Source of the DNA: Clostridium algidicarnis DSM 15099
GTDB lineage: Bacteria; Bacillota; Clostridia; Clostridiales; Clostridiaceae
Direction of reading: 5' to 3'
Length of the DNA stretch: 64,000 bases
NCBI RefSeq assembly: GCF_002934235.1
Contig: NZ_PTIS01000004.1
Location: forward strand, 1-64,000
The position numbers and the translations under genes were made by a program. Of the stretch, positions 37,201 to 46,865 are shown one piece after another (position 1 is the first letter of the stretch; each line of letters opens with the position of its first letter). The notes beneath the pieces are model-generated. The model did not search any database. It saw only the letters and a list, made by a program, of their open reading frames with translations, and was not told the origin of the DNA.

Positions 37201-37823
37201 ATGTAAGAGAAGGAATATGGCAATTTAAACTTTTTGGTGATTATATAGTAAGTGGCAGATATAATGCATGGTTGCCTCAAAGAGATCTATTAAAAGGTGA
37301 TACTAGGTTCTTAACTCCAAATCAATTCATAACTTTAATGGTTCCGTCTACTAGCAGAAGCATAATAACTACATCTTATTACAATCAAAATAATAATTCA
37401 TATGTAGCATCTTCTGGAAGAGGATACACAAGAGATGATAGAATAAAGCCAGATTTAACTACCGGAGGAATAAATGTAAAGACCACAAAGGTTGGAGGTG
37501 GAGAAACTATAGTTAGTGGAAGCAGTGCTGCTACTGCAGTTTTAGCTGGTGCATGTGCCCTACTATTTCAATGGGGTGTAGTTGAAGGAAAAGACCCTAC
37601 TATTTATGCACCTAAGATGAAGACCTATCTCATACGAGGAACTAAAAAAAGACCTGGAGATAAATACCCTAATCCGGAGTTTGGATACGGCATGTTAAGT
37701 CTGCAAGGATTATTTGAAAATATACGAAGTATATATTTCGAAGATACTAATAAGGTGCAAAACAAAGATTTTATAGAAAGTAAATTAGGCGACTTATTTA
37801 TAAGGATGCCATTAAACAAATAA
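34227..37823 (+). CDS. cspBA: tandem subtilisin-family germination protease (CspBA-like)
   Basis: A protein of about 1,198 residues (counted from the ATT start) with two S8 subtilisin domains in tandem, resembling CspBA of clostridial spores, which activates SleC during germination. First domain: FIDSGIDYRHP (Asp), FVGHGTHVAGIA (His), AAGNEGE (oxyanion Asn) and TGTSMATPF (Ser). Second domain: TIDTGIDYL (Asp), IGHGTSMAGIL (His), GTGNQGDED (Asn) and SGSSAATAV (Ser). Both triads look complete. An AGGAGG site at 34214-34219 lies 7 nt upstream of an in-frame ATT at 34227, with no canonical start until ATG 34332, so ATT is the probable start. It precedes sleC by 68 nt, as expected for a Csp/SleC operon. 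Confidence 0.8.
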   Translation: MNIKKSINKDKKLLIRVEDEALSSDLIHRREVLKTMPSDLKEKLINLSSIDKFKAGYIEFLVLYGENTIKVKVAVGNLDGEFEDLGYGFGIITFKISDADNITKVEGISYFELPQTLYINSLEGNKASCVNGLWDLYDLSGKGVLIGFIDSGIDYRHPAFMDTEGNTRIEYIYDISLKKGWNREEINQAINSQNPYDLIAHRDFVGHGTHVAGIASGGGNIDKVYYGAAYNSSIAMIKITPPGNLNYTQASQIMRAIKILLDKRVELNMPLVINLSFSTNNGAHNGSSILEQYISTISNIEPISFVIAAGNEGEAAHHVGGTFRDSQNISINIAQEEKSIIIQLYKEILSDISIEITSPSGKTTGKNTVVQGSTENNVDSNKAIIYYTGPRPFDINGEIIISILALEGKSLIEGTWNINITLENDYRGRYDMWLPISEGLNPKTKFLQPSITNTLGIPATVSNVVSVGSYNYSTMNISGFSGRGKDVIGETKPDLVAPGENIVSASPGGGYDSKTGTSMATPFVSGIAALLMEWGIIDGNDSLLFGQRLKYFLLKGARRNRTTLVYPNYSFGYGEVCGKSSLDLATSLRGEEGFIMESLRLDCGSLYLNPDYNSYLVEYDGDIVKSLENISDICAFVLDESFAVISVKSDMENKILKGITNIVYKEDTSLYTLSEVSPIEAADIPQFHNHPYLPLDGYGVLVGTIDTGIDYLNKEFMYEDDTTRINYIWDQTLTNGSKPLGFSYGVEFNKEEINQAIKAMENGENPYKIVPSKDDIGHGTSMAGILGGRGRNPELKGAAPGCEFAVVKLKPAIGLDLSKDTSGKDRVAYNNTDVIMAIKYLSQLASRLNKPLVIYISVGTNAGAHDGNSIIERYIDEVSRIRGVVVVSGTGNQGDEDLHASGMFQNTGEVKTLEVKISKQQRNLAFEIWIDKPDKVSIGVISPSGEVIEKVPAKLKKGEEIELVFEGSKVFIEYYFPEELTGDELIRVKIEDVREGIWQFKLFGDYIVSGRYNAWLPQRDLLKGDTRFLTPNQFITLMVPSTSRSIITTSYYNQNNNSYVASSGRGYTRDDRIKPDLTTGGINVKTTKVGGGETIVSGSSAATAVLAGACALLFQWGVVEGKDPTIYAPKMKTYLIRGTKKRPGDKYPNPEFGYGMLSLQGLFENIRSIYFEDTNKVQNKDFIESKLGDLFIRMPLNK

Positions 37824-37891
37824 AATGGAGTAACAATAAAACCTAAGGATTCATAATCTATATAAAGATTATTATTATAAGGGGCATATTT

Positions 37892-39241
37892 ATGGCTGAA
37901 AAAGGTAGGGTTCAAGTTCAAATATTTAAAGAAGAAAGTTATATACCTATAGAAAAGGCGAAGGTTACAATAGTTGAGGTGGGAGAGGAGAGGTTAAGAA
38001 GACAAAGTGTAGTTTTAACCTCTGATTCTTCAGGGTTCACTGCGGAGATAGATGTCAAAACTCCACCTATAGAAAATTCAATGAGACCATCAGACAAACT
38101 TCCATACAGTTTTGTGGATATAAATGTTGAGGCTGAAGGGTTTAAACCTGTATTTATAAAAGGATGCCAAGTTTACCCTGATAGGGTAGCACTTCAACAG
38201 GTTAGTATGGTTCCGCCCAGTAGAAATAGTCGTCAAACTGAAAGACTTATAGTAATTCCACCTAATACTTTGGTTGGTGACTTTCCACCTAAAATACCAG
38301 AAGATCCTGACAAACCATTACCGCCTCCACCTAGTGGGTTTGTAGTTCTTCCAAGTCCTGTTATACCGGAATATATAGTAGTGCACGGAGGAGTACCTGA
38401 TGACACTACGGCGCCCAATTATACTGTAAGATTTAAGGATTATATTAAAAATGTAGCTTCTAGTGAGGTATTTTCAACCTGGTCTGAAAGTACTTTAAGG
38501 GCAAATATATATTGCATGATATCTTTTTCTTTAAATAGAGTATATACGGAATGGTATAGAGGAAAAGGCAAAGGATTTCAAATAACCAATTCAACAGCTT
38601 TTGATCAAGCTTTTAATTATGGAAGAAATATTTATGATAATATAAATAGAATAGTAGATGAGATATTTTCTACTTATGTACAAAGAATTGGGGCGAAACA
38701 ACCTTTGCTAACACAATACTGTGATGGCTTCAATGTTCAGTGCCCAGGGTGGCTCACACAATGGGGTAGTAAAAATTTAGGGGATAGCGGAAAAACCCCC
38801 TATGAAATATTAACTAACTTTTATGGAAGTGATATAATTCTTACTACGGCAGAATTCGTTCAAGGAATACCATCCTCTTATCCTGGACGTGTTTTAACTA
38901 TAGGATCTAGAGGGGCTCCAGTTAGGTCTATTCAAACATATTTAAATAGGATAGCACAAAATTATCCAGCTATAAACAAACAAGCTGTAGATGGTGTATA
39001 TGGTGAAGCTACAAAAGAGGCAGTAAGGCAATTTCAAAGTGTATTTGGATTACCAGCTACAGGAATAGTAGACTATCCAACTTGGTATAAGATATCAGAT
39101 ATTTATGTGGCGGTAACAAAGATAAGTGAGTTAAGATCAAGTGTAGGAAATACAGGACGTACATTTTTTCCACCTACCACCTGTGAGGGATATAATAAAG
39201 AGCACATGCCAAGCGTGAGATACACTGATGGGTTAATATAA
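37892..39241 (+). CDS. sleC: spore cortex-lytic enzyme SleC (zymogen)
   Basis: A 449-residue protein matching SleC, which cleaves spore cortex peptidoglycan during germination after its N-terminal prosequence is removed by Csp protease. An N-terminal region (to about residue 175) ends in a proline-rich linker (PDKPLPPPPSG). A SpoIID-like catalytic domain follows (about residues 180-330; FQITNSTAFDQAFNYGR, CPGWLTQWGSKNLG). A C-terminal peptidoglycan-binding domain follows (LNRIAQNYPA, VDGVYGEATKEAVRQFQ, FGLPATGIVD). Position next to a Csp-like gene is the classical arrangement. The ribosome binding site is AAGGGGC. Confidence 0.9.
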   Translation: MAEKGRVQVQIFKEESYIPIEKAKVTIVEVGEERLRRQSVVLTSDSSGFTAEIDVKTPPIENSMRPSDKLPYSFVDINVEAEGFKPVFIKGCQVYPDRVALQQVSMVPPSRNSRQTERLIVIPPNTLVGDFPPKIPEDPDKPLPPPPSGFVVLPSPVIPEYIVVHGGVPDDTTAPNYTVRFKDYIKNVASSEVFSTWSESTLRANIYCMISFSLNRVYTEWYRGKGKGFQITNSTAFDQAFNYGRNIYDNINRIVDEIFSTYVQRIGAKQPLLTQYCDGFNVQCPGWLTQWGSKNLGDSGKTPYEILTNFYGSDIILTTAEFVQGIPSSYPGRVLTIGSRGAPVRSIQTYLNRIAQNYPAINKQAVDGVYGEATKEAVRQFQSVFGLPATGIVDYPTWYKISDIYVAVTKISELRSSVGNTGRTFFPPTTCEGYNKEHMPSVRYTDGLI

Positions 39242-39444
39242 GTTATAAGATCAAAAGGAGTTTTTAAAGGGCATATAAGGTCTTTTAGAAATTCCTTTTC
39301 ACTTGATAAAGGGAGTCTATTCTTGTTTAATGATAGGAAATATAATAAATAAAGATTATACATTATAACAAATATGAGTTAAAATAAAAATACAGATTAA
39401 TAAACATACTTAAACTAAGTTTACATAAGAAAGGGAGTATAAAA

Positions 39445-41238
39445 GTGAAGGGAACGGTAGTATCAACTTGGATGAAAACTTGCAGAAGACTTTATGGCAA
39501 TACTACAGTAGATAAGGCTATGGAGGATTCCGGATGGTCCGCTACTAAAATTTTTACACCTATAGAAAATGTTGATGATAATGATATTAAAAAGGTGATA
39601 TCTAATATAGCTGTAAATAATAACCTAGAAGTTAAAGAACTTTGGCGGATAATCGGAAAAGATAACTTAAAGGCTTTTTACAGAGACTATCCCGCATTTT
39701 TCCAGCAAGAAAACATGTATTCATTCTTAAAGTCTTTGTTTGATATTCATGTAGTAATGACTAAAAAGTTTAAAGGGGCTAAGCCACCATTGGTAACTAT
39801 AGAGCCCATATCACAAAGAGAAGCTATATTTTTTTATAAATCAGAAAGAGGAATGTTTGACTATTTTTTAGGTCTTACTGAGGGATGTAATGAATTTTTT
39901 AAAGAAGATGTTAAATATGAAGAGATGGAAAGGACAAGCAATTCATTAAAATTAAAGATGACATTTCCTAAAGATATATATTATAAAAAGAAATACTTTT
40001 GGAATAACTTTTTATCTTTTGGTTTCATTAAAAACTTTTCAGTTAAAGCTGGAATATTCACATTTATTACAACGACTTTAGTGGCACTTCCTTTAGTTGG
40101 GGTTAGCTTTAAGGCTTTGATCTTAGGACTATTGTCAGGAATATTTACAGGCGTTGGTGTGACCTTGCTTAATATGCCAAAGGCTATGATTGAGGAAGAA
40201 TTAAAGAAAATAACATCAGGAACCTATAATTATGAAAGCAATATGGTTACTAATGACTTTTTTGAAGATATATTTGGACTTATAAAAGGTTACAAGAAGG
40301 GTATGAAAGCTGATCTTACACAGTTTAAGGGTATAACAGATGAAATGAATACCTTCGTTGAAAGTATAAATAAGATATCTGATGCCATGAGTCATACATC
40401 AGAAGAAATAAGTCAAGTAGTGGAGCAAGTAGCGAATGGAGCTGTGTCACAGGCAGAAAATACAGAAGATGCTGCCCTAAAGTTAAATGAAGATATAGAA
40501 TCATTAAAGACTATAGTTGATAATGAAAATAATAATAAATTAGAACTTGAAAAGGCATTAGAAAAGATTAATAACAGCTATAGCAATATAGAAAATACTA
40601 GCAGTAAAATTCTTCAGTCTTTAAAAAGCTTTTTAGATGTTAAAGATAAAGGAGACAAACTACAAACTAAGGCAAAGGATATAACAAGCATTGTATCTAT
40701 AGTTTCAGGTATAGCTGAACAAACGAATTTACTAGCACTTAATGCTTCTATTGAAGCTGCAAGAGCTGGTGAGCAAGGAAGAGGATTTGCAGTGGTTGCA
40801 GAATCTATAAGAAAGCTAGCAGAACAATCTAAGGGAGCAGTAAAAGAAATAAATGTTAACTTAGATGAATTTGTAGATGATATAAAACTTCTTGTAGATA
40901 ATATCGATGGACAATATTATATATTAGAAAATGAATCAAAAAGTTTAGGAGAAGTAAAAGACATAAGCTATGAGGCAACGAAGTCTATACAAATTGTTTC
41001 AAAGTCTATGATAAAAACTATTAATGAACTAAATAATGAAGCAGAGTCTATAGCAAATCTTTATAATACTATTGAAACTTTAGCAGCTATAGCAGAAGAA
41101 AACTCAGCTTCGTCAGAAGAAGTAAGTGCTAGTGTCTTAAATTATACTGAAGAGCTTCAAAATCTTATAGGAAACATATCTAACTTTAAGATAATAACTG
41201 AAAACTTTGGAAAAGACCTAGAAAAGTATAATATATAA
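39445..41238 (+). CDS. H-NOX heme-domain methyl-accepting chemotaxis protein
   Basis: A 597-residue receptor whose N-terminal 185 residues are a heme nitric oxide/oxygen (H-NOX) domain. Residues align with Thermoanaerobacter Tt H-NOX in identical numbering: Trp9, Asn74, His102 (heme ligand), Pro115, the Tyr131-x-Ser133-x-Arg135 heme-propionate motif, and Tyr140. The Trp9/Asn74/Tyr140 trio forms the oxygen-stabilising distal pocket in the known structure. Two membrane helices follow (about 199-219 and 221-243) with almost no extracellular loop, then a chemoreceptor signalling domain with the conserved tip [24 protein letters not shown]. The start is GTG 39445 after AAGGGAG. Confidence 0.94.
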   Translation: MKGTVVSTWMKTCRRLYGNTTVDKAMEDSGWSATKIFTPIENVDDNDIKKVISNIAVNNNLEVKELWRIIGKDNLKAFYRDYPAFFQQENMYSFLKSLFDIHVVMTKKFKGAKPPLVTIEPISQREAIFFYKSERGMFDYFLGLTEGCNEFFKEDVKYEEMERTSNSLKLKMTFPKDIYYKKKYFWNNFLSFGFIKNFSVKAGIFTFITTTLVALPLVGVSFKALILGLLSGIFTGVGVTLLNMPKAMIEEELKKITSGTYNYESNMVTNDFFEDIFGLIKGYKKGMKADLTQFKGITDEMNTFVESINKISDAMSHTSEEISQVVEQVANGAVSQAENTEDAALKLNEDIESLKTIVDNENNNKLELEKALEKINNSYSNIENTSSKILQSLKSFLDVKDKGDKLQTKAKDITSIVSIVSGIAEQTNLLALNASIEAARAGEQGRGFAVVAESIRKLAEQSKGAVKEINVNLDEFVDDIKLLVDNIDGQYYILENESKSLGEVKDISYEATKSIQIVSKSMIKTINELNNEAESIANLYNTIETLAAIAEENSASSEEVSASVLNYTEELQNLIGNISNFKIITENFGKDLEKYNI

Positions 41239-41253
41239 AGATTATATATACAA

Positions 41254-41301
41254 AAAGAGCCAAAAGGTACATGAATTAATCCATGTACCTTTTGGCTCTT
41301 T
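41254..41301. terminator. bidirectional terminator between H-NOX receptor and radical SAM gene
   Basis: An approximately 20-bp perfect stem (AAAGAGCCAAAAGGTACATG and its complement) has A/T runs on both flanks. Confidence 0.94.
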
Positions 41302-41327
41302 AATTATTAAAATTGATATTTAAAGTG

Positions 41328-42230
41328 TTAAAGGCCTATGAAGCTTTTAAAATCTGGAATAAATTCTTTAGAATCTGATCCAGAGTCTTGAATAAAGGCA
41401 TTAGTAACCCCTAAATCTAGAGCATAGTTTATGAGGGCGTCATAGTGTGAAGTCTTTAGGGGCTTGTTTATTTCCTCATAATCTGATGCTTTAAACATAG
41501 GTGTATATTGATTCATAATACTTATGTATACATCATCTTTAAAGGACTTATAAATAAAATCTATAATCTTTTTAGAATCAAATAAAAGCCCTGGAAGCAT
41601 TAAATGTCTAATTATAACACCTTTTTGCATTAAACCACTTTCGTCAAATTTAATCTTTCCTACTTGATTGTACATTTCTTTAATAGCAATAGAGGCTTTT
41701 TCAAAATAATCCTTTGATTTTGAATATCTTAATGAATACTTAGAATTAAAATATTTTAAGTCAGGAAGATATACATCTATATACCCATTTAAAGCATTTA
41801 TAGTGTCTAGGCTATCATATCCGTTAGAGTTATAAAGTATAGGAATAGATAGCCCTTTAGATTTAGCTAAGATTAATGATTCTATTATTTGTGGTACATA
41901 GTGAGTTGGAGTGACTAAGTTTATGTTACTCGCACCCTTTTTTTGAAGTTCTAGAAATATATTAGACAACCTTTCTATAGAAACTTCCATACCTAAACCT
42001 TCTTGACTTATGCAGTAATTTTGACAAAATACACAATTTAAATTGCAATTAGAAAAAAACACTGTGCCAGAACCTTTAGTTCCTGAAATACAAGGTTCTT
42101 CAAAAAGATGAAGGGCTGCTCTTGAAATAATAACTTTATCACTAGATTTACAAAATCCAAGTTCACCATTTAATCTATTTACACTACACTCCCTAGGACA
42201 TAGTTTACATTCATTTAACATCGATAACAT
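41328..42230 (-). CDS. PflA/PflX-like radical SAM protein
   Basis: A 300-residue radical SAM enzyme related to pyruvate formate-lyase-activating-like proteins. An N-terminal cysteine cluster (CKLCPRECSVNR) precedes FFSNCNLNCVFCQNYCIS, whose C-x3-C-x2-C would bind the [4Fe-4S] cluster for SAM cleavage. The downstream barrel carries NLVTPTHYVPQI and LPDLKYF, typical of the PflX/YqeV-neighbour group. No glycyl-radical partner is adjacent, so the substrate is unknown. ATG 42230 follows AAGGTGG. Confidence 0.85.
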   Translation of the reverse strand: MLSMLNECKLCPRECSVNRLNGELGFCKSSDKVIISRAALHLFEEPCISGTKGSGTVFFSNCNLNCVFCQNYCISQEGLGMEVSIERLSNIFLELQKKGASNINLVTPTHYVPQIIESLILAKSKGLSIPILYNSNGYDSLDTINALNGYIDVYLPDLKYFNSKYSLRYSKSKDYFEKASIAIKEMYNQVGKIKFDESGLMQKGVIIRHLMLPGLLFDSKKIIDFIYKSFKDDVYISIMNQYTPMFKASDYEEINKPLKTSHYDALINYALDLGVTNAFIQDSGSDSKEFIPDFKSFIGL

Positions 42231-42306
42231 AAGTAAAACCACCTTATTAAATTATATATATAAATATTATACCATTTTCAAAGTATATCTTTATAAGATT
42301 ATTTTA

Positions 42307-43371
42307 CTAATATTTTTTAAGCTTAATGGGTTTTATACTAAAATAAATAAGCTGCCCTATAAATATAAGACTTATTACTCCAAAAGCAGGATAAAGAATT
42401 GTTATTAATTTTGAAAATCCTATTTTAGATATAGGAATTGCTATAAGCATTACAAGAAAGATACAATTATTAAATGGTATATTAAATTTTTGTTCTAAGG
42501 TTTTAGATATACTATATATATTTGAAACTTCTGTTGAGAACATTTCAAACCAAATTATTATGAGAATCATAATTTGGAGTGGCTTACCAAATCTATTGGC
42601 TATATATAAAAGGGGTATTTCATATTGATATATATATGGTTTGTTAAGCATAAGCATAATATTTAAAAATAAACACAGTACAGTAAGAACAATAGATCCT
42701 AGGAGTATTCCTCTTCTCATACTAGATTTATTTTTAATTTCTCTACTTAAAGGCACAAGGACACCACTACAACTTAAAAGGTTAAATCCACAATAAAGCA
42801 AACAAGATATAATCCAAGGCCTTTTTTCAAACGAAACCATTTTTAGATCGTATACAATGGTTTTATAATTTGAATAAAACAAAATGTAAAGTAAAAAAGT
42901 TATAACTATAACAGTAACTAATGAAGGAACTATAAATGAATTTATTTTGATTAGGCCATCGGTATCTTTTAACAATATAAGTATAGATAAGATAACCATA
43001 AGAATAGTACCTATCCAGTTAGAAATTCCAAAATACTGATGTATAAGAGCTCCACTTCCAGCAAGTATTATAGAACTTCCACTTAGTAGAAAAAATCCTG
43101 TTACTATATCTGTTACCATACCTAAAAAGCCAGGACTTACTGTTCGAATAAGGTCATTATAAGATTTTAAATTATATTTTAAACTTATGTCAGATATAAG
43201 TGACCCTATAAAAATATACACAATACCACAAATTAATATACCCATAAAACTTTTATATCCGTAAGATGTGAAAAATTGAGTTATTTCTTTCCCAGAAGCG
43301 AGACCAGCTCCTACTATAGTACCTATAAAAACTGTGGCTATTTGGTATACTTCTTTTAATTCTCTTTTCAA
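42307..43371 (-). CDS. YkvI-family membrane protein
   Basis: A 354-residue protein with about ten hydrophobic segments. The N-terminal FIGTIVGAGLASGKEITQFF matches the YkvI family, distant members of the APC/LeuT-fold transporter superfamily. No substrate is known. It ends 77 nt upstream of the radical SAM gene on the same strand, so the two may be cotranscribed. The ribosome binding site (GGGAGA) is standard. Confidence 0.78.
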   Translation of the reverse strand: MKRELKEVYQIATVFIGTIVGAGLASGKEITQFFTSYGYKSFMGILICGIVYIFIGSLISDISLKYNLKSYNDLIRTVSPGFLGMVTDIVTGFFLLSGSSIILAGSGALIHQYFGISNWIGTILMVILSILILLKDTDGLIKINSFIVPSLVTVIVITFLLYILFYSNYKTIVYDLKMVSFEKRPWIISCLLYCGFNLLSCSGVLVPLSREIKNKSSMRRGILLGSIVLTVLCLFLNIMLMLNKPYIYQYEIPLLYIANRFGKPLQIMILIIIWFEMFSTEVSNIYSISKTLEQKFNIPFNNCIFLVMLIAIPISKIGFSKLITILYPAFGVISLIFIGQLIYFSIKPIKLKKY

Positions 43372-43515
43372 GGTTCTCCCATCCTTAATAATGTTTTCTA
43401 TATAAATATATATAGAAATTTATTTAAAATGCTTATAATTTTAACATTTAAGATTTAATTTTTGAAAAGAGGGAAAGATAAATTATACAAAAGGCTATGA
43501 AATAGAGGTGGTATT

Positions 43516-44604
43516 GTGAAAAAAGCATTATATTTTATATTAGTGATGTTGATGTCAGTAATTATCATAAGTTGCAAAGGCAGTGATATTAAGAAACAAT
43601 CCAATGAAAAACAAGAGGATAAATTCAATAGTAAGATTGCAACACAAACAGTAAAAAATTATTTGGAGGCTATAAGTAAAGGCGACATAAATACTGCAAA
43701 AAAATTATCTGTTGAAAAGATGCGGGATAAATCTTTAGAGTTTATATCTCCTGATATAGATATATCTGGATATAGTCTTGAGGATTTTAATGAATTAAAG
43801 GAGTCGTTGGTTATAAAAGCTAAAGTTAGTAGAGTATCTAATGTAGATTCTAGAGCTAATTTAGATACCTATAATATAAAGGTAATTAAAGAAGACACAG
43901 ATGAATATAAGATATCTGATATAAATGTTATGACAGAAAAAGAAGCATTTTATGAAGATGATGAAATTAGAATAAGAAATAAAGATAATGTTAAAACTAA
44001 TTTGTTAATAGATAAATCAGGGATACCCCAATATGGATTTTCTAAAAATGATAAAGGAAATATGATAAAGATATCTGTACCAAAGACTAATTTTGGAACC
44101 ATAGCTTTTTCTTTTTCTGGGGATAGGATTGCTATTACGACTTATGATAAAGATTCATTTGTTTCAATTGTAAAATTAGATGATAGCCTTATGGTGCAAG
44201 GAGAAGGTTCAAGTGAGCAAACAGATGGGGAAGGTGGAGGAAATAAGGATTCTAATAAGGTTAAGGTGCGTGAAATACCTGTTGGTAAAGAGATAATTTC
44301 TCTAGATATTTTAAAAGACACTATGATTAAAAAATTATGTTTCTCTTTAGATGAAAAATATTTTATGACACAATATGAGGTAAGAGATAAGGGTACAGGG
44401 GTAAGGGTATATAATGTAGATAAAGGAGACTTATTAGATATAGATTTAGAAAAGGAATTTCCAATAGAAGAGTTTAATGTTACCTTCTATTCTTTTGATA
44501 AAGATGGGATGATATTTGATGTGTCAGCAAAAGAAAGCAAAGATAGAGAAAAAGAAGGAAGATGGAAGATAGAGTTTAAGGATATGAAACTTATTAAAAT
44601 GTGA
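43516..44604 (+). CDS. hypothetical lipoprotein
   Basis: A 362-residue secreted lipoprotein of unrecognised family. The signal peptide ends in a lipobox-like IIISC at about residue 20. Residues 35-130 look like a small DUF4878-type domain (TVKNYLEAISKGDINTAKKLS), and the remainder is mainly beta with short charged loops, perhaps a beta-propeller part. The start is GTG 43516 after GAGGTGG. It is monocistronic; function unknown. Confidence 0.6.
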   Translation: MKKALYFILVMLMSVIIISCKGSDIKKQSNEKQEDKFNSKIATQTVKNYLEAISKGDINTAKKLSVEKMRDKSLEFISPDIDISGYSLEDFNELKESLVIKAKVSRVSNVDSRANLDTYNIKVIKEDTDEYKISDINVMTEKEAFYEDDEIRIRNKDNVKTNLLIDKSGIPQYGFSKNDKGNMIKISVPKTNFGTIAFSFSGDRIAITTYDKDSFVSIVKLDDSLMVQGEGSSEQTDGEGGGNKDSNKVKVREIPVGKEIISLDILKDTMIKKLCFSLDEKYFMTQYEVRDKGTGVRVYNVDKGDLLDIDLEKEFPIEEFNVTFYSFDKDGMIFDVSAKESKDREKEGRWKIEFKDMKLIKM

Positions 44605-44714
44605 TATAATTTTAAGTGAAAATTAGTAGATAAAGTATATAAGTTTTTATTTAATAAGTTTAGTAAAGCCTAATATTGCGAATAATATATATTTCAAAAA
44701 ATTAAGGGGGACAT

Positions 44715-45656
44715 ATGCAAAAAAGGTGGGCTGGTAAAAGGTACAATAATTTGAATTGTTTTTTAAGAAATAAATTTGGAGAAAAGGTTTTTAAAATTTC
44801 TATAGATGGAGGGTTTTCTTGCCCAAACAGAGATGGAAAGATAAGCTCTGGTGGATGCATATTTTGCAGTGAAAGAGGATCCGGAGATTTTGCAGGTGAT
44901 AGACGACTTTCCATATCAAATCAATTTGAAGACGTTAAGGCTATTATGAATAAAAAGTGGGCTAAGGGTAAGTATATAGCATATTTTCAAGCATATACTA
45001 ACACTTATGCACCTATAGATATATTAAGAAAGAAGTATAAAGAAGCTCTAAAGGAAGAGGGTGTGGTAGGGCTTGCTATTGCTACAAGACCAGACTGCTT
45101 AGATGATGATGTCATTTCTCTTTTAGAAGAAATGAGTAAAGAAACTTATTTATGGGTAGAGCTTGGGTTACAGACAAGTAAAGATGAAACAGCAAAAAGT
45201 ATAAATAGGGGATATAATCTGGAGGTTTTCGAAGATGCTATAAAAAGACTTCGTGAAAAGGGTATAGATGTAGTGGTTCATACTATATTTGGATTACCGG
45301 GTGAAACAGAAGAAGACATGTTAAACACAATAAGATATATATCTTCATTAGATATACAAGGTATAAAGTTTCATCTTTTGCACCTTATGAAGGATACTGA
45401 GCTTTTAAAGCTTTATGAAAGTGGAGGATTAGAATTTCTTGATATGGAACAATACGTAAGGCTTGTATCAGAGTCCATAGCTATATTACCAGAATCAGTG
45501 GTAATACATAGGTTAACAGGAGATTCACCACGTGACTTATTAGTAGGGCCTATGTGGAGTTTGAAGAAATGGGAGATACTTAATTCTATAGATGCTTATC
45601 TTGAAAGAGAGGATATATATCAAGGGTTGTATTATTCCACAAATACACTTCAATAG
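44715..45656 (+). CDS. TIGR01212-family radical SAM protein (YtqA/YhcC-like)
   Basis: A 313-residue Elp3-related radical SAM protein. The unusual cluster motif SCPNRDGKISSGGCIFCSER (C-x11-C-x2-C) is characteristic of this family, followed by IAYFQAYTNTYAP, VGLAIATRPDCL and LWVELGLQTS. The enzymatic product is unknown. It starts at ATG 44715 after AAGGGGG and is followed, after 80 nt, by the ABC ATPase operon. Confidence 0.86.
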   Translation: MQKRWAGKRYNNLNCFLRNKFGEKVFKISIDGGFSCPNRDGKISSGGCIFCSERGSGDFAGDRRLSISNQFEDVKAIMNKKWAKGKYIAYFQAYTNTYAPIDILRKKYKEALKEEGVVGLAIATRPDCLDDDVISLLEEMSKETYLWVELGLQTSKDETAKSINRGYNLEVFEDAIKRLREKGIDVVVHTIFGLPGETEEDMLNTIRYISSLDIQGIKFHLLHLMKDTELLKLYESGGLEFLDMEQYVRLVSESIAILPESVVIHRLTGDSPRDLLVGPMWSLKKWEILNSIDAYLEREDIYQGLYYSTNTLQ

Positions 45657-45736
45657 ATTTGGTACTTTTGCAAATAGATTTAATCTGTATTAGAAGTTAA
45701 GATATAGTTAATAAGATTTATTTGGAGGGATTAAAT

Positions 45737-46846
45737 ATGGCTAATTTATCATTGAAAAATATATATAAGGTGTATCCAGGAGATGTTACAGCAGTAAAGG
45801 ATTTTAACTTAGAAATAGAAGATAAAGAATTTATAGTATTTGTAGGACCATCAGGTTGTGGTAAATCAACTACACTAAGAATGATAGCAGGGCTTGAAGA
45901 AATATCTAAAGGGGAGCTATACATAGGAGATAAGATAGTAAACGATGTAGCACCTAAAGATAGGGATATAGCTATGGTTTTTCAAAACTATGCACTATAT
46001 CCACATATGACCGTATATGATAACATGGCTTTTGGGCTTAAACTAAGAAAGATGGACAAGGCTTTAATAGAAAAAAAGGTAAGAGAAGCAGCTAGAGTTT
46101 TAGATATAGAACATTTGTTAGAAAGAAAACCAAAGGCATTATCAGGAGGTCAAAGACAAAGAGTTGCTCTTGGAAGAGCTATTGTTAGGGAACCTAAGGT
46201 ATTCTTAATGGATGAGCCTCTATCAAACCTTGATGCAAAGCTTAGAGTTCAAATGAGAACTGAAATATCAAAGCTTCACAAGAGATTACAAACTACATTT
46301 GTATATGTAACTCATGATCAAACAGAAGCGATGACTATGGGAACTAGGATTGTAGTTATGAAAGATGGGCTTATACAACAAGTTGATAGTCCTCAAAATA
46401 TTTATGACCATCCTAAAAATGTATTTGTTGCAGGCTTCATAGGAAGTCCACAAATGAACTTAATAGATTCTAAACTTTTTGAAGAGGATGGAGATGTATT
46501 TGCTTCCTTTGAAGAAGATAAGATATTACTACCAAAAGATAAGGCTATGTTCTTAAAAGAAAAAGGATATGTAGGTAAAGAAGTCATTTTAGGTATTAGA
46601 CCAGAAGACTTAGATGATAGCGAAGATTTTATAAGTTTACACAAAGATGCTATAATAAATGCTAAGGTAGAAGTTACAGAACTTATGGGAGCTGAAACAT
46701 ATATATACTTATCTAAAGAAAGGTCGAATTTTGTTGCAAGAGTTAATGGAAGCTCTAAGGTGAAATTAGATGAAGTTATAAAAATTGCTTTAGATGAGGA
46801 TAAGATTCATATATTTGATAAAGAAAGTGAAATTACTATACTATAA
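45737..46846 (+). CDS. sugar-type ABC transporter ATPase (UgpC/MsmK-like)
   Basis: A 369-residue ATPase of the UgpC/MalK/MsmX group. Walker [11 protein letters not shown] loop [12 protein letters not shown], signature [14 protein letters not shown], Walker [17 protein letters not shown] and the switch His in [10 protein letters not shown] are present, followed by a C-terminal MOP/TOBE-like domain (from about residue 235). Such ATPases energise several carbohydrate ABC importers in trans. No permease or binding-protein genes are adjacent, fitting a shared multitask ATPase. It is first in an operon with a PucR-type regulator and comB. ATG 45737 follows GGAGGG. Confidence 0.93.
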   Translation: MANLSLKNIYKVYPGDVTAVKDFNLEIEDKEFIVFVGPSGCGKSTTLRMIAGLEEISKGELYIGDKIVNDVAPKDRDIAMVFQNYALYPHMTVYDNMAFGLKLRKMDKALIEKKVREAARVLDIEHLLERKPKALSGGQRQRVALGRAIVREPKVFLMDEPLSNLDAKLRVQMRTEISKLHKRLQTTFVYVTHDQTEAMTMGTRIVVMKDGLIQQVDSPQNIYDHPKNVFVAGFIGSPQMNLIDSKLFEEDGDVFASFEEDKILLPKDKAMFLKEKGYVGKEVILGIRPEDLDDSEDFISLHKDAIINAKVEVTELMGAETYIYLSKERSNFVARVNGSSKVKLDEVIKIALDEDKIHIFDKESEITIL

Positions 46847-46865
46847 TTTAGGAGGACTTTAATAG

